NCBI RefSeq assembly: GCF_000272105.2
Contig: NZ_AJZD02000345.1
Span: forward strand, 1 to 40,198
Direction of reading: 5' to 3'
From: Vibrio splendidus 12E03
GTDB lineage: Bacteria; Pseudomonadota; Gammaproteobacteria; Enterobacterales; Vibrionaceae
Length of the DNA: 40,198 bases
The position numbers were made by a program, and so were the translations under genes. A model generated the notes under the pieces. The model worked only from the letters and a program-made list of their open reading frames with translations. It searched no databases and was not told the origin of the DNA. This document shows positions 1-8,544 of this stretch, in pieces; within the stretch, counting starts at the first letter, position 1, and each line of letters opens with the position of its first letter.

Positions 1-755
1 GCGATAGCCATAAATGGCTGCATGTACCCAAGTACCAACCACACCAACATAAAACCGACAATCTGTCTTGGGATACCCAAACCAAGCTGTGGCGCCTTCG
101 CACCGACCACCCATAAGTAACCAACCAAAGCATACACAACACCAGACAAACCACCGAAGTTCGCCCCTTCAACCCAATACTGCCCAGCACCTGAAAGCGC
201 AGAAGAGACAACAAAGATCTGAAGTAGCTTGAGGCTGCCTAGCTTCTTCTCAATGTCCCCACCTAGTTGCCACCACCACAAAATATTAAATGCGATGTGC
301 ATAACAGAGAAATGCAGAACGGCATGACTCAACCAACGCCACAGCTGCCATTGCTGTCCATCCACCGCTGGGAAATGCAGGGCATTAAAAATAGCTTGGC
401 CAAAACCGATCTGTTGCAGCGCAAAAATCACCACACACACCAACATCAGGCTTAGTGTCACAGGGCCTGCTTTGGCTTTGATCATGCCCATGAAGCTTGG
501 CGTGTGGTAATGGAAGTTGCTCTTTCTGGTCTCAGCCATGTCCCAAGACGCCGCTTGATAGCGCTTATGATTGAGTTCAGCCAGAAAACGATTCAACTCA
601 GCTTCGGTTTCAACCTGAAATTGGCCGTCAAGAAGCCAAAGAGCAAAACGCCCTTCTCCCTCTGGAGACATCTGAATAGGGATCTGACGAGAGGCCATAT
701 AATCAATAAATGCTTGAGCAAGACGTGGATTGTCTAACACCATCAATCTAATCAT
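1..755 (-). CDS. glpG: Rhomboid intramembrane serine protease GlpG (3' end outside window)
   Basis: Intramembrane serine protease of the rhomboid family, located in the inner membrane. I translated it by hand because it runs off the left edge; about 251 residues are visible. The N-terminal cytoplasmic domain (residues ~1-75) is followed by transmembrane helices starting near residue 97. The rhomboid nucleophile motif GLSG gives Ser204. The WRW...HAVLH...MHIAFNILWWW segment around residues 139-162 matches the conserved L1 loop and helix 2. The catalytic His of the last helix lies outside the window. The ATG at 755 is preceded by AGGAAG at a five-base distance. It sits 58 bases downstream of glpE on the same strand, so the two are probably one operon. 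The glp name is historical; nothing visible ties it to glycerol metabolism. Confidence 0.93.
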   Translation of the reverse strand, partial: MIRLMVLDNPRLAQAFIDYMASRQIPIQMSPEGEGRFALWLLDGQFQVETEAELNRFLAELNHKRYQAASWDMAETRKSNFHYHTPSFMGMIKAKAGPVTLSLMLVCVVIFALQQIGFGQAIFNALHFPAVDGQQWQLWRWLSHAVLHFSVMHIAFNILWWWQLGGDIEKKLGSLKLLQIFVVSSALSGAGQYWVEGANFGGLSGVVYALVGYLWVVGAKAPQLGLGIPRQIVGFMLVWLVLGYMQPFMAI

Positions 756-813
756 TGTTACTTCCTATTCATTCTATGAGGGATGCTTGAAGCGGTTCAG
801 GTGATGAAAGTAA

Positions 814-1134
814 TTAACCTGCGATCACTGGAAGTTCAGCACGATGCCAAGCTTCGAAACCACCATCAACACTATATACCTCTTCAAAGCCTTGGTTCAC
901 TAAATATTGTGCCGCACCTTGGCTACTGATGCCGTGGTAGCACATCACTAAGATAGGTTGTTCGAACTCAACCTCATCCATGAACGACACCATCGTATCA
1001 TTAGTCAGGTGGTAGGCTGTTTTGGGGTGGGCAACCGCAAAAGATTGCGGGTCACGTATATCGACAAGTCGAGCTTCGCCTTGTTCGATGAGCGCTTGAG
1101 CGCCTTTAACATCGATATGTTTAAACTGGTCCAT
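814..1134 (-). CDS. glpE: Thiosulfate sulfurtransferase GlpE (single-domain rhodanese)
   Basis: Single-domain rhodanese of 106 residues, the usual GlpE length, cytoplasmic. The family transfers sulfane sulfur from thiosulfate to cyanide or thiol acceptors. The active-site loop CYHGISS places the catalytic cysteine at residue 65, the same position as in E. coli GlpE. The N-terminal VDIRDPQSF motif and the C-terminal GGFEAW are typical rhodanese signatures. It is the first gene before glpG on the minus strand. Its upstream region is 350 bases of non-coding DNA with DnaA-box-like sequences. The ribosome binding site before the ATG at 1134 is weak (GAGAAAG). Confidence 0.95.
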   Translation of the reverse strand: MDQFKHIDVKGAQALIEQGEARLVDIRDPQSFAVAHPKTAYHLTNDTMVSFMDEVEFEQPILVMCYHGISSQGAAQYLVNQGFEEVYSVDGGFEAWHRAELPVIAG

Positions 1135-1214
1135 GACTTTCTCTTTTTATACTGATTTACTTTGCTGCCATTGTAACCTATCCCAAGGCTAACATTCACA
1201 TCCACTTAATAAGG

Positions 1215-1253
1215 TTATCCACCAGCGATCACTTTTACACCATTTGTGGATAA
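1215..1253. promoter_or_regulatory. Pair of inverted DnaA-box-like nonamers
   Basis: TTATCCACC (1215-1223, plus strand) and TGTGGATAA (1245-1253, an exact consensus box on the minus strand) face each other with 21 bases between them. They lie 80-120 bases upstream of the glpE start. Whether DnaA binds is not shown by sequence alone. Confidence 0.45.
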
Positions 1254-1422
1254 ATCTGTGAATTGCGTGAATAAAGTGCCTTTTCAAAAATAGATCCACA
1301 ACATGTAGTAATGATCCTGATCTAACTGTGGGTTAACTGAAACATATCCCCACTCGAAAAACCCAGTCAAAGCCTTACTACACCCTGCTTTTAGACAGCT
1401 GGCGAATAAACTTCTCACAGAG

Positions 1423-1431
1423 TTATCCACA
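1423..1431 (+). promoter_or_regulatory. Exact DnaA-box consensus nonamer
   Basis: TTATCCACA matches the strict gammaproteobacterial DnaA consensus. It lies between the rpoH terminator and the inverted pair further left. Confidence 0.45.
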
Positions 1432-1482
1432 AAATCATTTTGCAAATTTCGATCGCAAAAGTTGAGAAATCGATCCAAAACA

Positions 1483-1514
1483 AAAAGGCCGAGATCTCTC
1501 GATCTCGGCCTTTT
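1483..1514 (-). terminator. Intrinsic terminator of rpoH
   Basis: A perfect stem GGCCGAGATC / GATCTCGGCC with a four-base loop (TCTC) is flanked by A and T runs on both sides, so it could work in both directions. It lies 64 bases past the rpoH stop codon on the minus strand and isolates rpoH from glpE. Confidence 0.9.
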
Positions 1515-1577
1515 CAAAATTCAGCTATTTGTTAGCTCTACTATTAGAAGGTAGAAGCTAATAGAAACTAGATGCTA

Positions 1578-2435
1578 TTAGAAATCACCAACGGCTTGTT
1601 TCAATTTCTTCATCGCATTCTTTTCTAACTGGCGAACACGCTCAGCAGAGATACTGTAGGTATCCGCTAAGTCTTGCAGTGTTGCCTTGTTGTCGTCTAA
1701 CCAACGTGAGCGAACAATGTGTTGGCTACGCTCGTCTAAGCTTGCTAGTGCTAGCCCTAGGCGATTATTGGTGTGTGACTCCCAGTTAGCCGCTTCAACC
1801 GTCTCAGCAACGTCTGACGCTTTGTCTTCTAGGTAGTAAACTGGAGCAGTGTAAGCAGAACCGCCATCGTCATCGTCCATAGGCGCTTCAAACGTCGCAT
1901 CTTGTGCCGCTAAGCGAGATTCCATCTCACGAACTTCTGAAGGCTCAACACCCAGTTCACGAGCAACCGTCTCAACTTCACCGTTATTGAACCAACCTAA
2001 ACGCTTTTTAGACTTACGAAGGTTAAAGAACAGTTTACGCTGTGCCTTAGTGGTCGCAATTTTAACGATACGCCAGTTACGTAGAACGTATTCATGGATT
2101 TCAGCTTTGATCCAGTGAACAGCAAACGAGACGAGACGAACACCAACTTCTGGATTGAAGCGCTTAACAGCCTTCATCAAGCCAATGTTACCTTCTTGGA
2201 CGAGATCAGCCATTGGTAGCCCGTAGCCAGAGTAGCCTCTTGCAACGTGCACCACGAATCTTAGGTGGGAAAGGATCAAGCCTTTCGCAGCGTCGATCTC
2301 ACCTTTGTAATGTAATCGCTCTGCAAGTCCACGTTCCTCTTCAGGAGTCAGCATAGGGTAGCTGTTCGCTGAGCGGATATAGCTATCTAAACTATCTTGT
2401 GTGACTAAAGCCATTTGATACGCTTGGTTTGCCAT
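1578..2435 (-). CDS. rpoH: RNA polymerase heat-shock sigma factor RpoH (sigma-32)
   Basis: Heat-shock sigma factor of 285 residues. Region 2 (YGLPMADLVQEGNIGLMKAV, about 71-90) and the following HWIKAEIHEYVLRNWRIVK are typical. The RpoH box QRKLFFNLR at 132-140 is specific to sigma-32 and separates it from RpoD and RpoS. The C-terminal helix-turn-helix (region 4.2) is near residues 250-280. I chose the ATG at 2435: GAGGAA lies four bases upstream, and the family starts at M(T/A)NQAY. A longer reading from 2489 adds 18 atypical residues. It lies downstream of ftsX on the same strand, after 177 bases that probably hold its own promoters. A CATAAT element near 2536-2541 on the minus strand is one candidate -10. 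Confidence 0.97.
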   Translation of the reverse strand: MANQAYQMALVTQDSLDSYIRSANSYPMLTPEEERGLAERLHYKGEIDAAKGLILSHLRFVVHVARGYSGYGLPMADLVQEGNIGLMKAVKRFNPEVGVRLVSFAVHWIKAEIHEYVLRNWRIVKIATTKAQRKLFFNLRKSKKRLGWFNNGEVETVARELGVEPSEVREMESRLAAQDATFEAPMDDDDGGSAYTAPVYYLEDKASDVAETVEAANWESHTNNRLGLALASLDERSQHIVRSRWLDDNKATLQDLADTYSISAERVRQLEKNAMKKLKQAVGDF

Positions 2436-2612
2436 TCGGTTCCTCATCAATCTCTGATCTGGAGTAATACATCTATTAAAACCCGACAATCTTGAACCTA
2501 AAATGAACAGGTTTCAAGGAGGGGGAAGTAATTATGCATAATCAATTCGTCTATACAAGGCAAAAACTGGTTAAGAACTGCCTATTTTTCGTATAAATAT
2601 GACTCTATTCAC

Positions 2613-3581
2613 CTAAACTGGTTCAATTTCTTTTAGGTGACGCTGTGCAGAAAGCTTCGCAGCCACACTACCAAGCAGGGTTCCGACGATCAAAAGCAGT
2701 AAAGATTCATCCCAACTCAGGCCAATTAAACGGAAGTGGCTGTCGTATAGCTGAGCCAAGTCATCCACTGCGCTGTTCAGCAATACGGTAATCAATGCCG
2801 TCATTACCCAAGCGCTAATCGAACCCAAAACGCCAAACCACATCCCAGCATAAAGGTATGGTCGAAGAATGTAGCTGTCGGTAGCACCAATCAGCTTCAT
2901 GGTTTGAATCTCTTCTTTATGCGCCAACACATTAAATCGTAGTGTATTGCCGATAATCAGAAATACCGCGCCCAACATCAATACCGTTAAGGTAATCACG
3001 ATGACCGCTGCTAATGCTTTGATCGCATCTAATCGCGCTAACCAATCTTCGTCTAGGCGAACATCGGTCACTAATTCTTGTTGTTTAACTGTGCCTGCCA
3101 GTTCTTTGATTAGGGTATCGCTGTGTACGCTTGGCGTAATCACCAGCACCCCTGGCAGTGAGTAATCGTCGAGAATGGTTAGGGCGTCTTCAAAACCAGA
3201 ATATTGGCTGAGGTCTGCAAGTCCTTGCTGCGGAGAAATGTACTCCACTAGCTCAACTTGATCCCAACTTTCGATTTCATCCTTAAGCACCATTACTCGT
3301 GGCTCAGGAATACCATCCTCTACATAAGCACTTATTTGTGACGGGCTAGTGACATCTTGTGCTACTTCACCCACATTTTTACCCAATAGGTACAAACAAG
3401 CAGGCATCGCCAACGCCATAGAGATCACCGCAAGGGTCAGCAAGTTGCCTAACGGGCGCTGCCACATTTGCGAGAACGATGACTTGGCTTGTTTCCAGTG
3501 AACAACAAAGAAGCCGTCGCTTGAAGCGCGGTTTGCTGCTCGATTAGATTGAGGTTTTTTGATGCGCTTATTCGCGGCCAT
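2613..3581 (-). CDS. ftsX: Cell division protein FtsX (permease-like subunit of FtsEX)
   Basis: Inner-membrane partner of the FtsE ATPase, about 322 residues. In Vibrio and E. coli, FtsEX activates septal peptidoglycan hydrolysis through EnvC. Four membrane segments are visible: about residues 46-67, then three at roughly 190-212, 237-262 and 288-306. A large periplasmic loop lies between the first two, as in the family. The ATG at 3581 starts within the last codons of ftsE, giving a 14-base overlap and so translational coupling. An in-frame GTG at 3596 would add five residues (MRLKT), but the family normally begins at the downstream Met. Confidence 0.95.
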   Translation of the reverse strand: MAANKRIKKPQSNRAANRASSDGFFVVHWKQAKSSFSQMWQRPLGNLLTLAVISMALAMPACLYLLGKNVGEVAQDVTSPSQISAYVEDGIPEPRVMVLKDEIESWDQVELVEYISPQQGLADLSQYSGFEDALTILDDYSLPGVLVITPSVHSDTLIKELAGTVKQQELVTDVRLDEDWLARLDAIKALAAVIVITLTVLMLGAVFLIIGNTLRFNVLAHKEEIQTMKLIGATDSYILRPYLYAGMWFGVLGSISAWVMTALITVLLNSAVDDLAQLYDSHFRLIGLSWDESLLLLIVGTLLGSVAAKLSAQRHLKEIEPV

Positions 3582-4245
3582 AGTCTTCAACCTCACTCAA
3601 AAACCCTTGGTTTAATTCAAGATGGCGGTACTGAGGGCGAGTGTTCACTAACCCGATGTCGTGCGTCGCTAGGATGATCGTCACACCCGCACGGTTGAAC
3701 TCTTCAAATAATCGCAATACACGGTTAGATAATTCAGGGTCTAGGTTACCAGTAGGCTCATCGGCTAAAAGCAGAGTTGGGCGGTTAACCACGGCGCGAG
3801 CAATACCCACGCGTTGTTGTTCACCACCCGAAAGTTGGCTTGGCAAGCAACGGGCTTTATCTAATAAACCGGTTTTATCCAACGCAGCACTGACTCGGCG
3901 TTTTATTTCGTTTTCAGAAATAGATTCAATACGCATAGGCAGAGCGACGTTATCGAAAATCGAACGGTCCATCAGCAGGCGATGGTCTTGAAAAACAATC
4001 CCAATATTACGGCGTAAGAAAGGAATGTCTTTGGCTGGGATACGAGTGATATCGTGATCGTTGAACCAGACGCGTCCATCGGTTGGACGCTCGATGGCGC
4101 AGATCAACTTCAGCAAGGTACTTTTACCAGCACCGGAGTGCCCGCCTAAAAATGCCATCTCTCCACGTTTGAGGTGAAAGTCCACTTTTTGGAGCGCTTG
4201 GCGTCCGCCTCGGTAGGCTTTACTCACTTGCTGAAATTTGATCAC
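3568..4245 (-). CDS. ftsE: Cell division ATP-binding protein FtsE
   Basis: ABC-type ATPase of 225 residues that drives FtsX. Walker A GHSGAGKS is at 35-42, the signature LSGGEQQ at 138-144 and Walker B LLLADEP at 158-164 with catalytic Glu163. The start is GTG at 4245, preceded by AGAGGAA at good spacing; no better ATG exists near the conserved MIKFQQVSKAY start. It lies 77 bases downstream of ftsY and overlaps ftsX by 14 bases, so ftsY-ftsE-ftsX reads as one operon. Confidence 0.97.
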   Translation of the reverse strand: MIKFQQVSKAYRGGRQALQKVDFHLKRGEMAFLGGHSGAGKSTLLKLICAIERPTDGRVWFNDHDITRIPAKDIPFLRRNIGIVFQDHRLLMDRSIFDNVALPMRIESISENEIKRRVSAALDKTGLLDKARCLPSQLSGGEQQRVGIARAVVNRPTLLLADEPTGNLDPELSNRVLRLFEEFNRAGVTIILATHDIGLVNTRPQYRHLELNQGFLSEVEDYGRE

Positions 4246-4322
4246 CGAAAATTCCTCTTACGATCACTAATATCAAATTTAAAACGGTAGCAGGTTAAGG
4301 ATAAACCACTTTGCTACTCGCG

Positions 4323-5561
4323 TTACTCTTCGCGGCTAAATAGCGCTTCAATAAAGTCTTTTGACTCGAATGGACGTAAGTCGTCAATGCCTTCACCAAC
4401 ACCAATGTAGCGAATTGGAATCTGGAACTGGTCTGCAATTGAGAAAATCACACCACCTTTCGCCGTACCGTCAAGTTTAGTTAGCGTAATACCCGTTACC
4501 GGTGCAACTTCACTGAATAGTTTTGCTTGGCTGATAGCGTTCTGACCTGTACCTGCGTCAAGCGTTAGCATGATTTCGTGCGGTGCAGAGTCATCAATCT
4601 TCTTCATTACGCGAACAATCTTGCGTAACTCTTCCATTAGGTTGCTCTTGTTCTGCAAACGACCGGCTGTATCGGCAATCACTACGTCAACGCCACGTGC
4701 TTTCGCCGCTTCAATTGCATCGTAGATAACTGACGCACTGTCCGCACCTGTGTGCTGAGCGATAACTGGCACATCGTTACGCTGACCCCAAACCTGAAGC
4801 TGTTCAACGGCTGCTGCACGGAAGGTATCACCCGCTGCTAGCATCACTTTCTTACCTTCATTTTGGAATTGTTTCGCCAACTTACCGATCGTAGTTGTCT
4901 TACCGACACCGTTCACACCCACCATTAAGATAACGTAAGGTGTTTTAGTGGTATCAACAACCAGTGGCTGTTCCACTTGGCTTAAGATGTCTGCCATCTC
5001 TTCTTTGAGCAGACCATAAAGTGCTTCACCGTCTTTTAGGTCATTGCGAGATGCTTTTTCTGTCAGGTTTTCAATGATCTTAACGGTGGTATTCATACCG
5101 ACGTCAGCGATCAGAAGTTGCTCTTCTAGCTCTTCAAACAGATCTTCATCGATTTGCTTGCCTTTGAACAGACCAAAGAAACCCGCACCGATGTTTGCTT
5201 TAGTGCGGCTTAGGCTGCGCTTAAGGCGAGCAAAGAAGCTTTCTGTCGGCTTTTCTTGAACTTCTTCAACCTTAGCTGGAGAAGCAATCACTTCTTCCTG
5301 TTCTGCTTCTGCTTCTGCTTCTGCTTCTGCTTCTGCTGCGACAGGTTGCTGCTCTTGTTGAGCTTCTTCAAGCGCTTGCTCAGGTTCAGTTGGCTTAGCT
5401 TGTTCAGCTTCAGTCGCGACCTGTTCAGCCTCAACTTGTGATTCAACTTCAGTTTGATCTTCAACGCTTTCTACGTTCGCTTCATTCTGAGTTTTTGGGC
5501 TTTGTTCTTCTTCACCAAAACCAAGCCACGATAATAATCCGCGCTTCTTTTTTTCCGTCAT
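4323..5561 (-). CDS. ftsY: Signal recognition particle receptor FtsY
   Basis: SRP receptor GTPase of 412 residues that docks ribosome-nascent chains at the inner membrane. The N-terminal A domain is very acidic (residues ~15-105) and includes an Ala-Glu run at about 77-88 encoded by six tandem hexanucleotides. The N domain follows (~115-200), then the G domain: GVNGVGKTT at 215-223 (G1), DTFRAA at 245-250, DTAGR at 297-301 (G3) and TKLD at 361-364 (G4). The start MTEKKKRGLLSWLGFG is the usual membrane-targeting N terminus. An AGGA lies about ten bases before the ATG at 5561. It is divergent from rsmD. Confidence 0.97.
   Translation of the reverse strand: MTEKKKRGLLSWLGFGEEEQSPKTQNEANVESVEDQTEVESQVEAEQVATEAEQAKPTEPEQALEEAQQEQQPVAAEAEAEAEAEAEQEEVIASPAKVEEVQEKPTESFFARLKRSLSRTKANIGAGFFGLFKGKQIDEDLFEELEEQLLIADVGMNTTVKIIENLTEKASRNDLKDGEALYGLLKEEMADILSQVEQPLVVDTTKTPYVILMVGVNGVGKTTTIGKLAKQFQNEGKKVMLAAGDTFRAAAVEQLQVWGQRNDVPVIAQHTGADSASVIYDAIEAAKARGVDVVIADTAGRLQNKSNLMEELRKIVRVMKKIDDSAPHEIMLTLDAGTGQNAISQAKLFSEVAPVTGITLTKLDGTAKGGVIFSIADQFQIPIRYIGVGEGIDDLRPFESKDFIEALFSREE
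5301..5336. repeat. Six tandem TTCTGC hexanucleotides inside ftsY
   Basis: TTCTGC is repeated six times without error, encoding (Ala-Glu)6 on the minus strand in the acidic linker of FtsY. The unit is in frame, so slippage would change linker length without breaking the gene. Confidence 0.95.
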
Positions 5562-5791
5562 CAGAGGAGTTTCCTAGATCTACTAATTAGCTGTATTGAC
5601 TTAATACACGTCGACTCTTTGCTATTGTTATACAATACAAGCTTGTACAAACGAATAGTAAAGAAAAATGACAAAGCAGTGATAAGTTTGCTTTTAGCTT
5701 GATACACTTTGTCATTGCAAATTTATTTAATACACGAACCCACTTAAATTGGGCTCGGTATAGTATCACTTTATTAGCGGTCAAAAAATCT

Positions 5792-6394
5792 ATGGTAAGA
5801 CGTCGCCAGCAAAACACATCACAAAAAAAGCCATCCGGAGGCTTTGTTCGAATTATTAGTGGCTCATGGAGAGGTAGAAAGCTGCCTGTTCATGATTTAG
5901 AAGGATTACGCCCAACCATTGACCGAGTAAAAGAAACACTCTTTAACTGGGTGGCTCAAGATATCCCACATTCAACTTGCTTGGATGTATTTGCCGGTTC
6001 TGGCGGTCTAGGTTTTGAAGCCGCTTCTCGCCAAGCAAAAATGGTGACACTGCTCGAAATGAATCAAAAGGCGGCTAAACAGCTTTCTGATAACGCGAAA
6101 GAGCTCAAAGCAGACAACATCAATGTCGTGAATACTGATGCTATCTCTTTCCTTAAAAAGCCAGGTACGCCTTACGATATGGTTTTCCTTGATCCACCAT
6201 TTCGCAAAGGCTTACTTGCAGAAACAGTACAACTGCTTGAGAGTAACGGTTGGCTTGCAGACAATGCCATCATTTACGTCGAGACAGAGAAAGAACTGAA
6301 ACTCGAAGCTATGCCAGAGAACTGGGAATTGCATCGCGATAAGACCACCGGACAGTCAAGCTACCGACTGTTCAATCGAATCACTGAAGAATAG
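5792..6394 (+). CDS. rsmD: 16S rRNA (guanine966-N2)-methyltransferase RsmD
   Basis: SAM-dependent methyltransferase of 200 residues that modifies G966 of 16S rRNA in the 30S subunit. The SAM-binding motif DVFAGSGGLGFEA is at 65-77 and the catalytic DPPF at 134-137. I chose the ATG at 5792 (MVRRRQQN), because the reading frame is open further upstream to 5699 but those 31 residues do not resemble the family. The ribosome binding site is poor. It is divergent from ftsY, the conserved arrangement in gammaproteobacteria, and is followed ten bases later by yhhL. Confidence 0.95.
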   Translation: MVRRRQQNTSQKKPSGGFVRIISGSWRGRKLPVHDLEGLRPTIDRVKETLFNWVAQDIPHSTCLDVFAGSGGLGFEAASRQAKMVTLLEMNQKAAKQLSDNAKELKADNINVVNTDAISFLKKPGTPYDMVFLDPPFRKGLLAETVQLLESNGWLADNAIIYVETEKELKLEAMPENWELHRDKTTGQSSYRLFNRITEE

Positions 6395-6404
6395 GAGTTA
6401 TTGA

Positions 6405-6671
6405 ATGAAGTTCTTGCTTCCACTAGCAAAAGCAGCCATCGCCTTTGTTTGGTTTATCTTAATCGTAAATATTTTCTACCCGTTTCCGGGTAATGCTGCG
6501 ATTGCGCTTTATATCATGACAGCATTCTTGTTCTTCATGCACGGCCTGCAGATGCTGATTTTCATCGGTGCATTCGGCGATAAGATCGAGATGTCACGTT
6601 GGGAGAAGTGGTCAATATTGATTTTCGGTGTCTTCGCCTTACTCGATATCCGACGCAAACACATGATGTAA
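6405..6671 (+). CDS. yhhL: DUF1145 inner-membrane protein (YhhL-like)
   Basis: Small membrane protein of 88 residues with three predicted helices (about 5-25, 30-54 and 66-80) and a basic C terminus (DIRRKHMM). It matches the DUF1145 family, which follows rsmD in E. coli as yhhL. Function is unknown. It begins ten bases after rsmD with AGGAG just upstream, so it is co-transcribed, and the operon ends at the terminator at 6735. Confidence 0.85.
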   Translation: MKFLLPLAKAAIAFVWFILIVNIFYPFPGNAAIALYIMTAFLFFMHGLQMLIFIGAFGDKIEMSRWEKWSILIFGVFALLDIRRKHMM

Positions 6672-6734
6672 TCGAGCTTAAGCCCAGATATAAAAAGCTT
6701 AGCTACAAAAAACATTGACAGAAACAGTAGAGAC

Positions 6735-6767
6735 AAAAACGCCGCTCATTTGAGCGGCGTTTTTTTA
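6735..6767 (+). terminator. Intrinsic terminator, rsmD-yhhL and yhgN (bidirectional)
   Basis: Stem GCCGCTCA / TGAGCGGC with flanking A5 and T7 runs. It lies between convergent genes and can serve both strands. Confidence 0.9.
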
Positions 6768-6786
6768 TTCAGTAATGATATTGATG

Positions 6787-7371
6787 TTAGCCCATGTAGC
6801 CTTTCACACCATCGAGGAACATTTGCGTCGACAACATAACCAGCAACAAGCCCATCAAGCGTTCGATGGCTTTAAGGCCTCTCTCACCCAGCACTCGCAG
6901 GAAGAAGCCATTAAACATCAGAATAAAGAAGGTTGCGCCCCAAGCCAGCATCACTGCGCCTGAAAGCTCTAACATGTTGTCAGGGTGCTGTGTCGACAAC
7001 AGAATCAATGCCGCAATCACTGAAGGGCCAGCAATCATTGGGATCGCCATCGGCACAATAAACGGTTCTTCACCCGCCGCGAGGCCAGTAATACTACCCG
7101 CACTTGGGAAAATCATCTTAATCGCGATGATGAATAGAATAATACCGCCTGAGATACTCAAGGTTTCAGGCTGCACGTGCAGGAAGTTCATGATGCTTTG
7201 ACCAGCAAACAAGAACAACAGCAGGATAATCAGCGCAAACATCAGTTCACGAACAAGAACAATACGGCGACGCTTCGGATCAATATGCTTAAGGATAGAG
7301 AGCACGATTGGTAGATTGCCAAGCGGGTCCATAATAAGAAACAGCATGGTTGCTGCAGATAAAATTTCCAT
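6787..7371 (-). CDS. yhgN: MarC/UPF0056-family integral membrane protein YhgN
   Basis: Multi-pass inner-membrane protein of 194 residues with about six hydrophobic segments. It is closer to E. coli YhgN than to MarC itself: the shared stretches include LIMDPLGNLPI, PKRRR..LVREL, SISGGIILF and GEEPFIVP.AIP. The substrate is unknown; the MarC name does not imply antibiotic resistance. The gene stands alone, with convergent yhhL downstream. The ribosome binding site is weak (GAGA). Confidence 0.88.
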   Translation of the reverse strand: MEILSAATMLFLIMDPLGNLPIVLSILKHIDPKRRRIVLVRELMFALIILLLFLFAGQSIMNFLHVQPETLSISGGIILFIIAIKMIFPSAGSITGLAAGEEPFIVPMAIPMIAGPSVIAALILLSTQHPDNMLELSGAVMLAWGATFFILMFNGFFLRVLGERGLKAIERLMGLLLVMLSTQMFLDGVKGYMG

Positions 7372-7596
7372 AAGTTTGTCTCGAAAAGCGTAAGTGCGCG
7401 GAGTATAGCAGCCTCAACATTGATTTTCGAACGCAGTAATAAAAGGATTAACTTATGTAATTAGAAGGAAATTTTGCGAGAGCAAATAGAAAAGGTAGAA
7501 AGGAGAAAAGAGAATTTAAAGAGTGAAGCCGAAACGTCGCATCCACTCTTCTTATCTATAAAAGCCAAAAGGCTCTAAAAACCAAGTCACTGGAAA
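7372..7596. other. Intergenic region between yecH and yhgN
   Basis: Short A-rich spacer of 225 bases. A small hairpin (AGCC/GGCT, near 7564-7576, with a T-rich tail on the minus strand) could end yecH transcription. Nothing else is recognised. Confidence 0.4.
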
Positions 7597-7833
7597 TTAG
7601 TGGTTACACACACGTTCGCGATTAGTGCAAAGCTTGTCATCAATAACCACGACCTTTTCCATCTTCAGGAAAAACTTCAGCAATCCATCTAAATCCAGAC
7701 CGTTCAGCTTACACGTATGAAAACGCGCTTCTGCGCCATAAGTTTGAGCGAGTTCTTGCGTCAACTCTTCACGAGTCAGTGGCTTTTCACTCAGTAGGTT
7801 TAAAACGTTGTGTGCATGAATTTCGGTAGTCAT
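7597..7833 (-). CDS. yecH: YecH-family metal-binding protein (DUF2492)
   Basis: Cytoplasmic protein of 78 residues. It resembles E. coli YecH: an IHxHxVLN start, ARFHTC (His39, Cys41) in the middle, and a cysteine/histidine-rich C terminus (Cys69, Cys76, His78). These residues could bind a metal ion, which is the basis for the family name; no activity is established. It lies 90 bases downstream of the YhhN-like gene on the same strand. Confidence 0.85.
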   Translation of the reverse strand: MTTEIHAHNVLNLLSEKPLTREELTQELAQTYGAEARFHTCKLNGLDLDGLLKFFLKMEKVVVIDDKLCTNRERVCNH

Positions 7834-7923
7834 AACTCTATCTCATGTTTAATGAACTAGACGTAGAGTACCTACTTTCATCTGAGCTGCCTTGATGTAG
7901 CTCAGGGTTAAGCGAGCTCTACC

Positions 7924-8544
7924 CTAAATGGTAAGGGAGGCAACAATGAGAGCGTGCGCCAGAAAGTAACTGCCCGTCACCCAAAAGTAGGCACCCTTAA
8001 TTGGGCTACGATAGAAATTTAACGCGTACGCCAATGCTGAAAGCAGCAACACGGCACAACCGGCAAAACCCACCGCATGCGACAGTTGAGGATCAAGCAA
8101 CCAGAGCTCACCAGAAGCCCATGCAAGCTGAATAAGCACGATACCCATGATGACCACAGGAAAGACGAGTTTGTCTAAACGAGGCAGAAGCAAGAAGAAA
8201 GCAACGACACAAGCCGCCAACAGCAGCGCGAACAACCACCAGACCATTTCTCCTGATAGCTGTAACCAAAATGCTTTGCTGTAACAGAGCTGAGCTAACA
8301 AGAAGCAAACAAAATGCAGAGGACGTTTTTGAGTAACAGTATGCAGGACATCTGCGATCGCAGAGACCGCCAACCCAGCAACGATCCAATAGGTAAAATC
8401 AGCAACGACAGATTGAGTTAAAGCAATAGTCGCTAATAATACATAAGTAAAAACCTTATACGATAAGGCCTGACCGATATGTCCATGTTTCGTTCCTGCT
8501 ATTGCTCCGATACCAGACAAGGAAACCGCCAACCAACTCCACAT
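7924..8544 (-). CDS. Lysoplasmalogenase-family membrane protein (YhhN/TMEM86-like)
   Basis: Integral membrane protein of 206 residues with about eight hydrophobic segments. The conserved family features are the Asp in SAIADVLH (about residue 65), the HFVCFLLAQLCYS segment and the SHAVGFAGCAV / YFWVTGSYFLAHALI region. Animal TMEM86 enzymes hydrolyse the vinyl-ether bond of lysoplasmalogens. The role in Vibrio, which is not known for plasmalogens, is open. The ATG at 8544 has AGGG about nine bases upstream. Confidence 0.8.
   Translation of the reverse strand: MWSWLAVSLSGIGAIAGTKHGHIGQALSYKVFTYVLLATIALTQSVVADFTYWIVAGLAVSAIADVLHTVTQKRPLHFVCFLLAQLCYSKAFWLQLSGEMVWWLFALLLAACVVAFFLLLPRLDKLVFPVVIMGIVLIQLAWASGELWLLDPQLSHAVGFAGCAVLLLSALAYALNFYRSPIKGAYFWVTGSYFLAHALIVASLTI

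Larger units (their letters stand above)
1135..1482. other. Intergenic region upstream of glpE with DnaA-box-like nonamers
   Basis: About 350 bases without a credible gene. It holds two exact DnaA-box consensus nonamers: TTATCCACA at 1423-1431 on the plus strand and, inverted, at 1245-1253. A one-mismatch copy (TTATCCACC) is at 1215-1223. More degenerate TCCACA/TCCCCA motifs occur near 1292 and 1343. A promoter for glpEG is expected here but I could not place a convincing pair of hexamers. Confidence 0.6.

Noticed and set aside
5256..5441. Phe/Cys-rich open frame opposite ftsY
   Set aside because: It is the antisense shadow of the Ala-Glu repeat region of ftsY.
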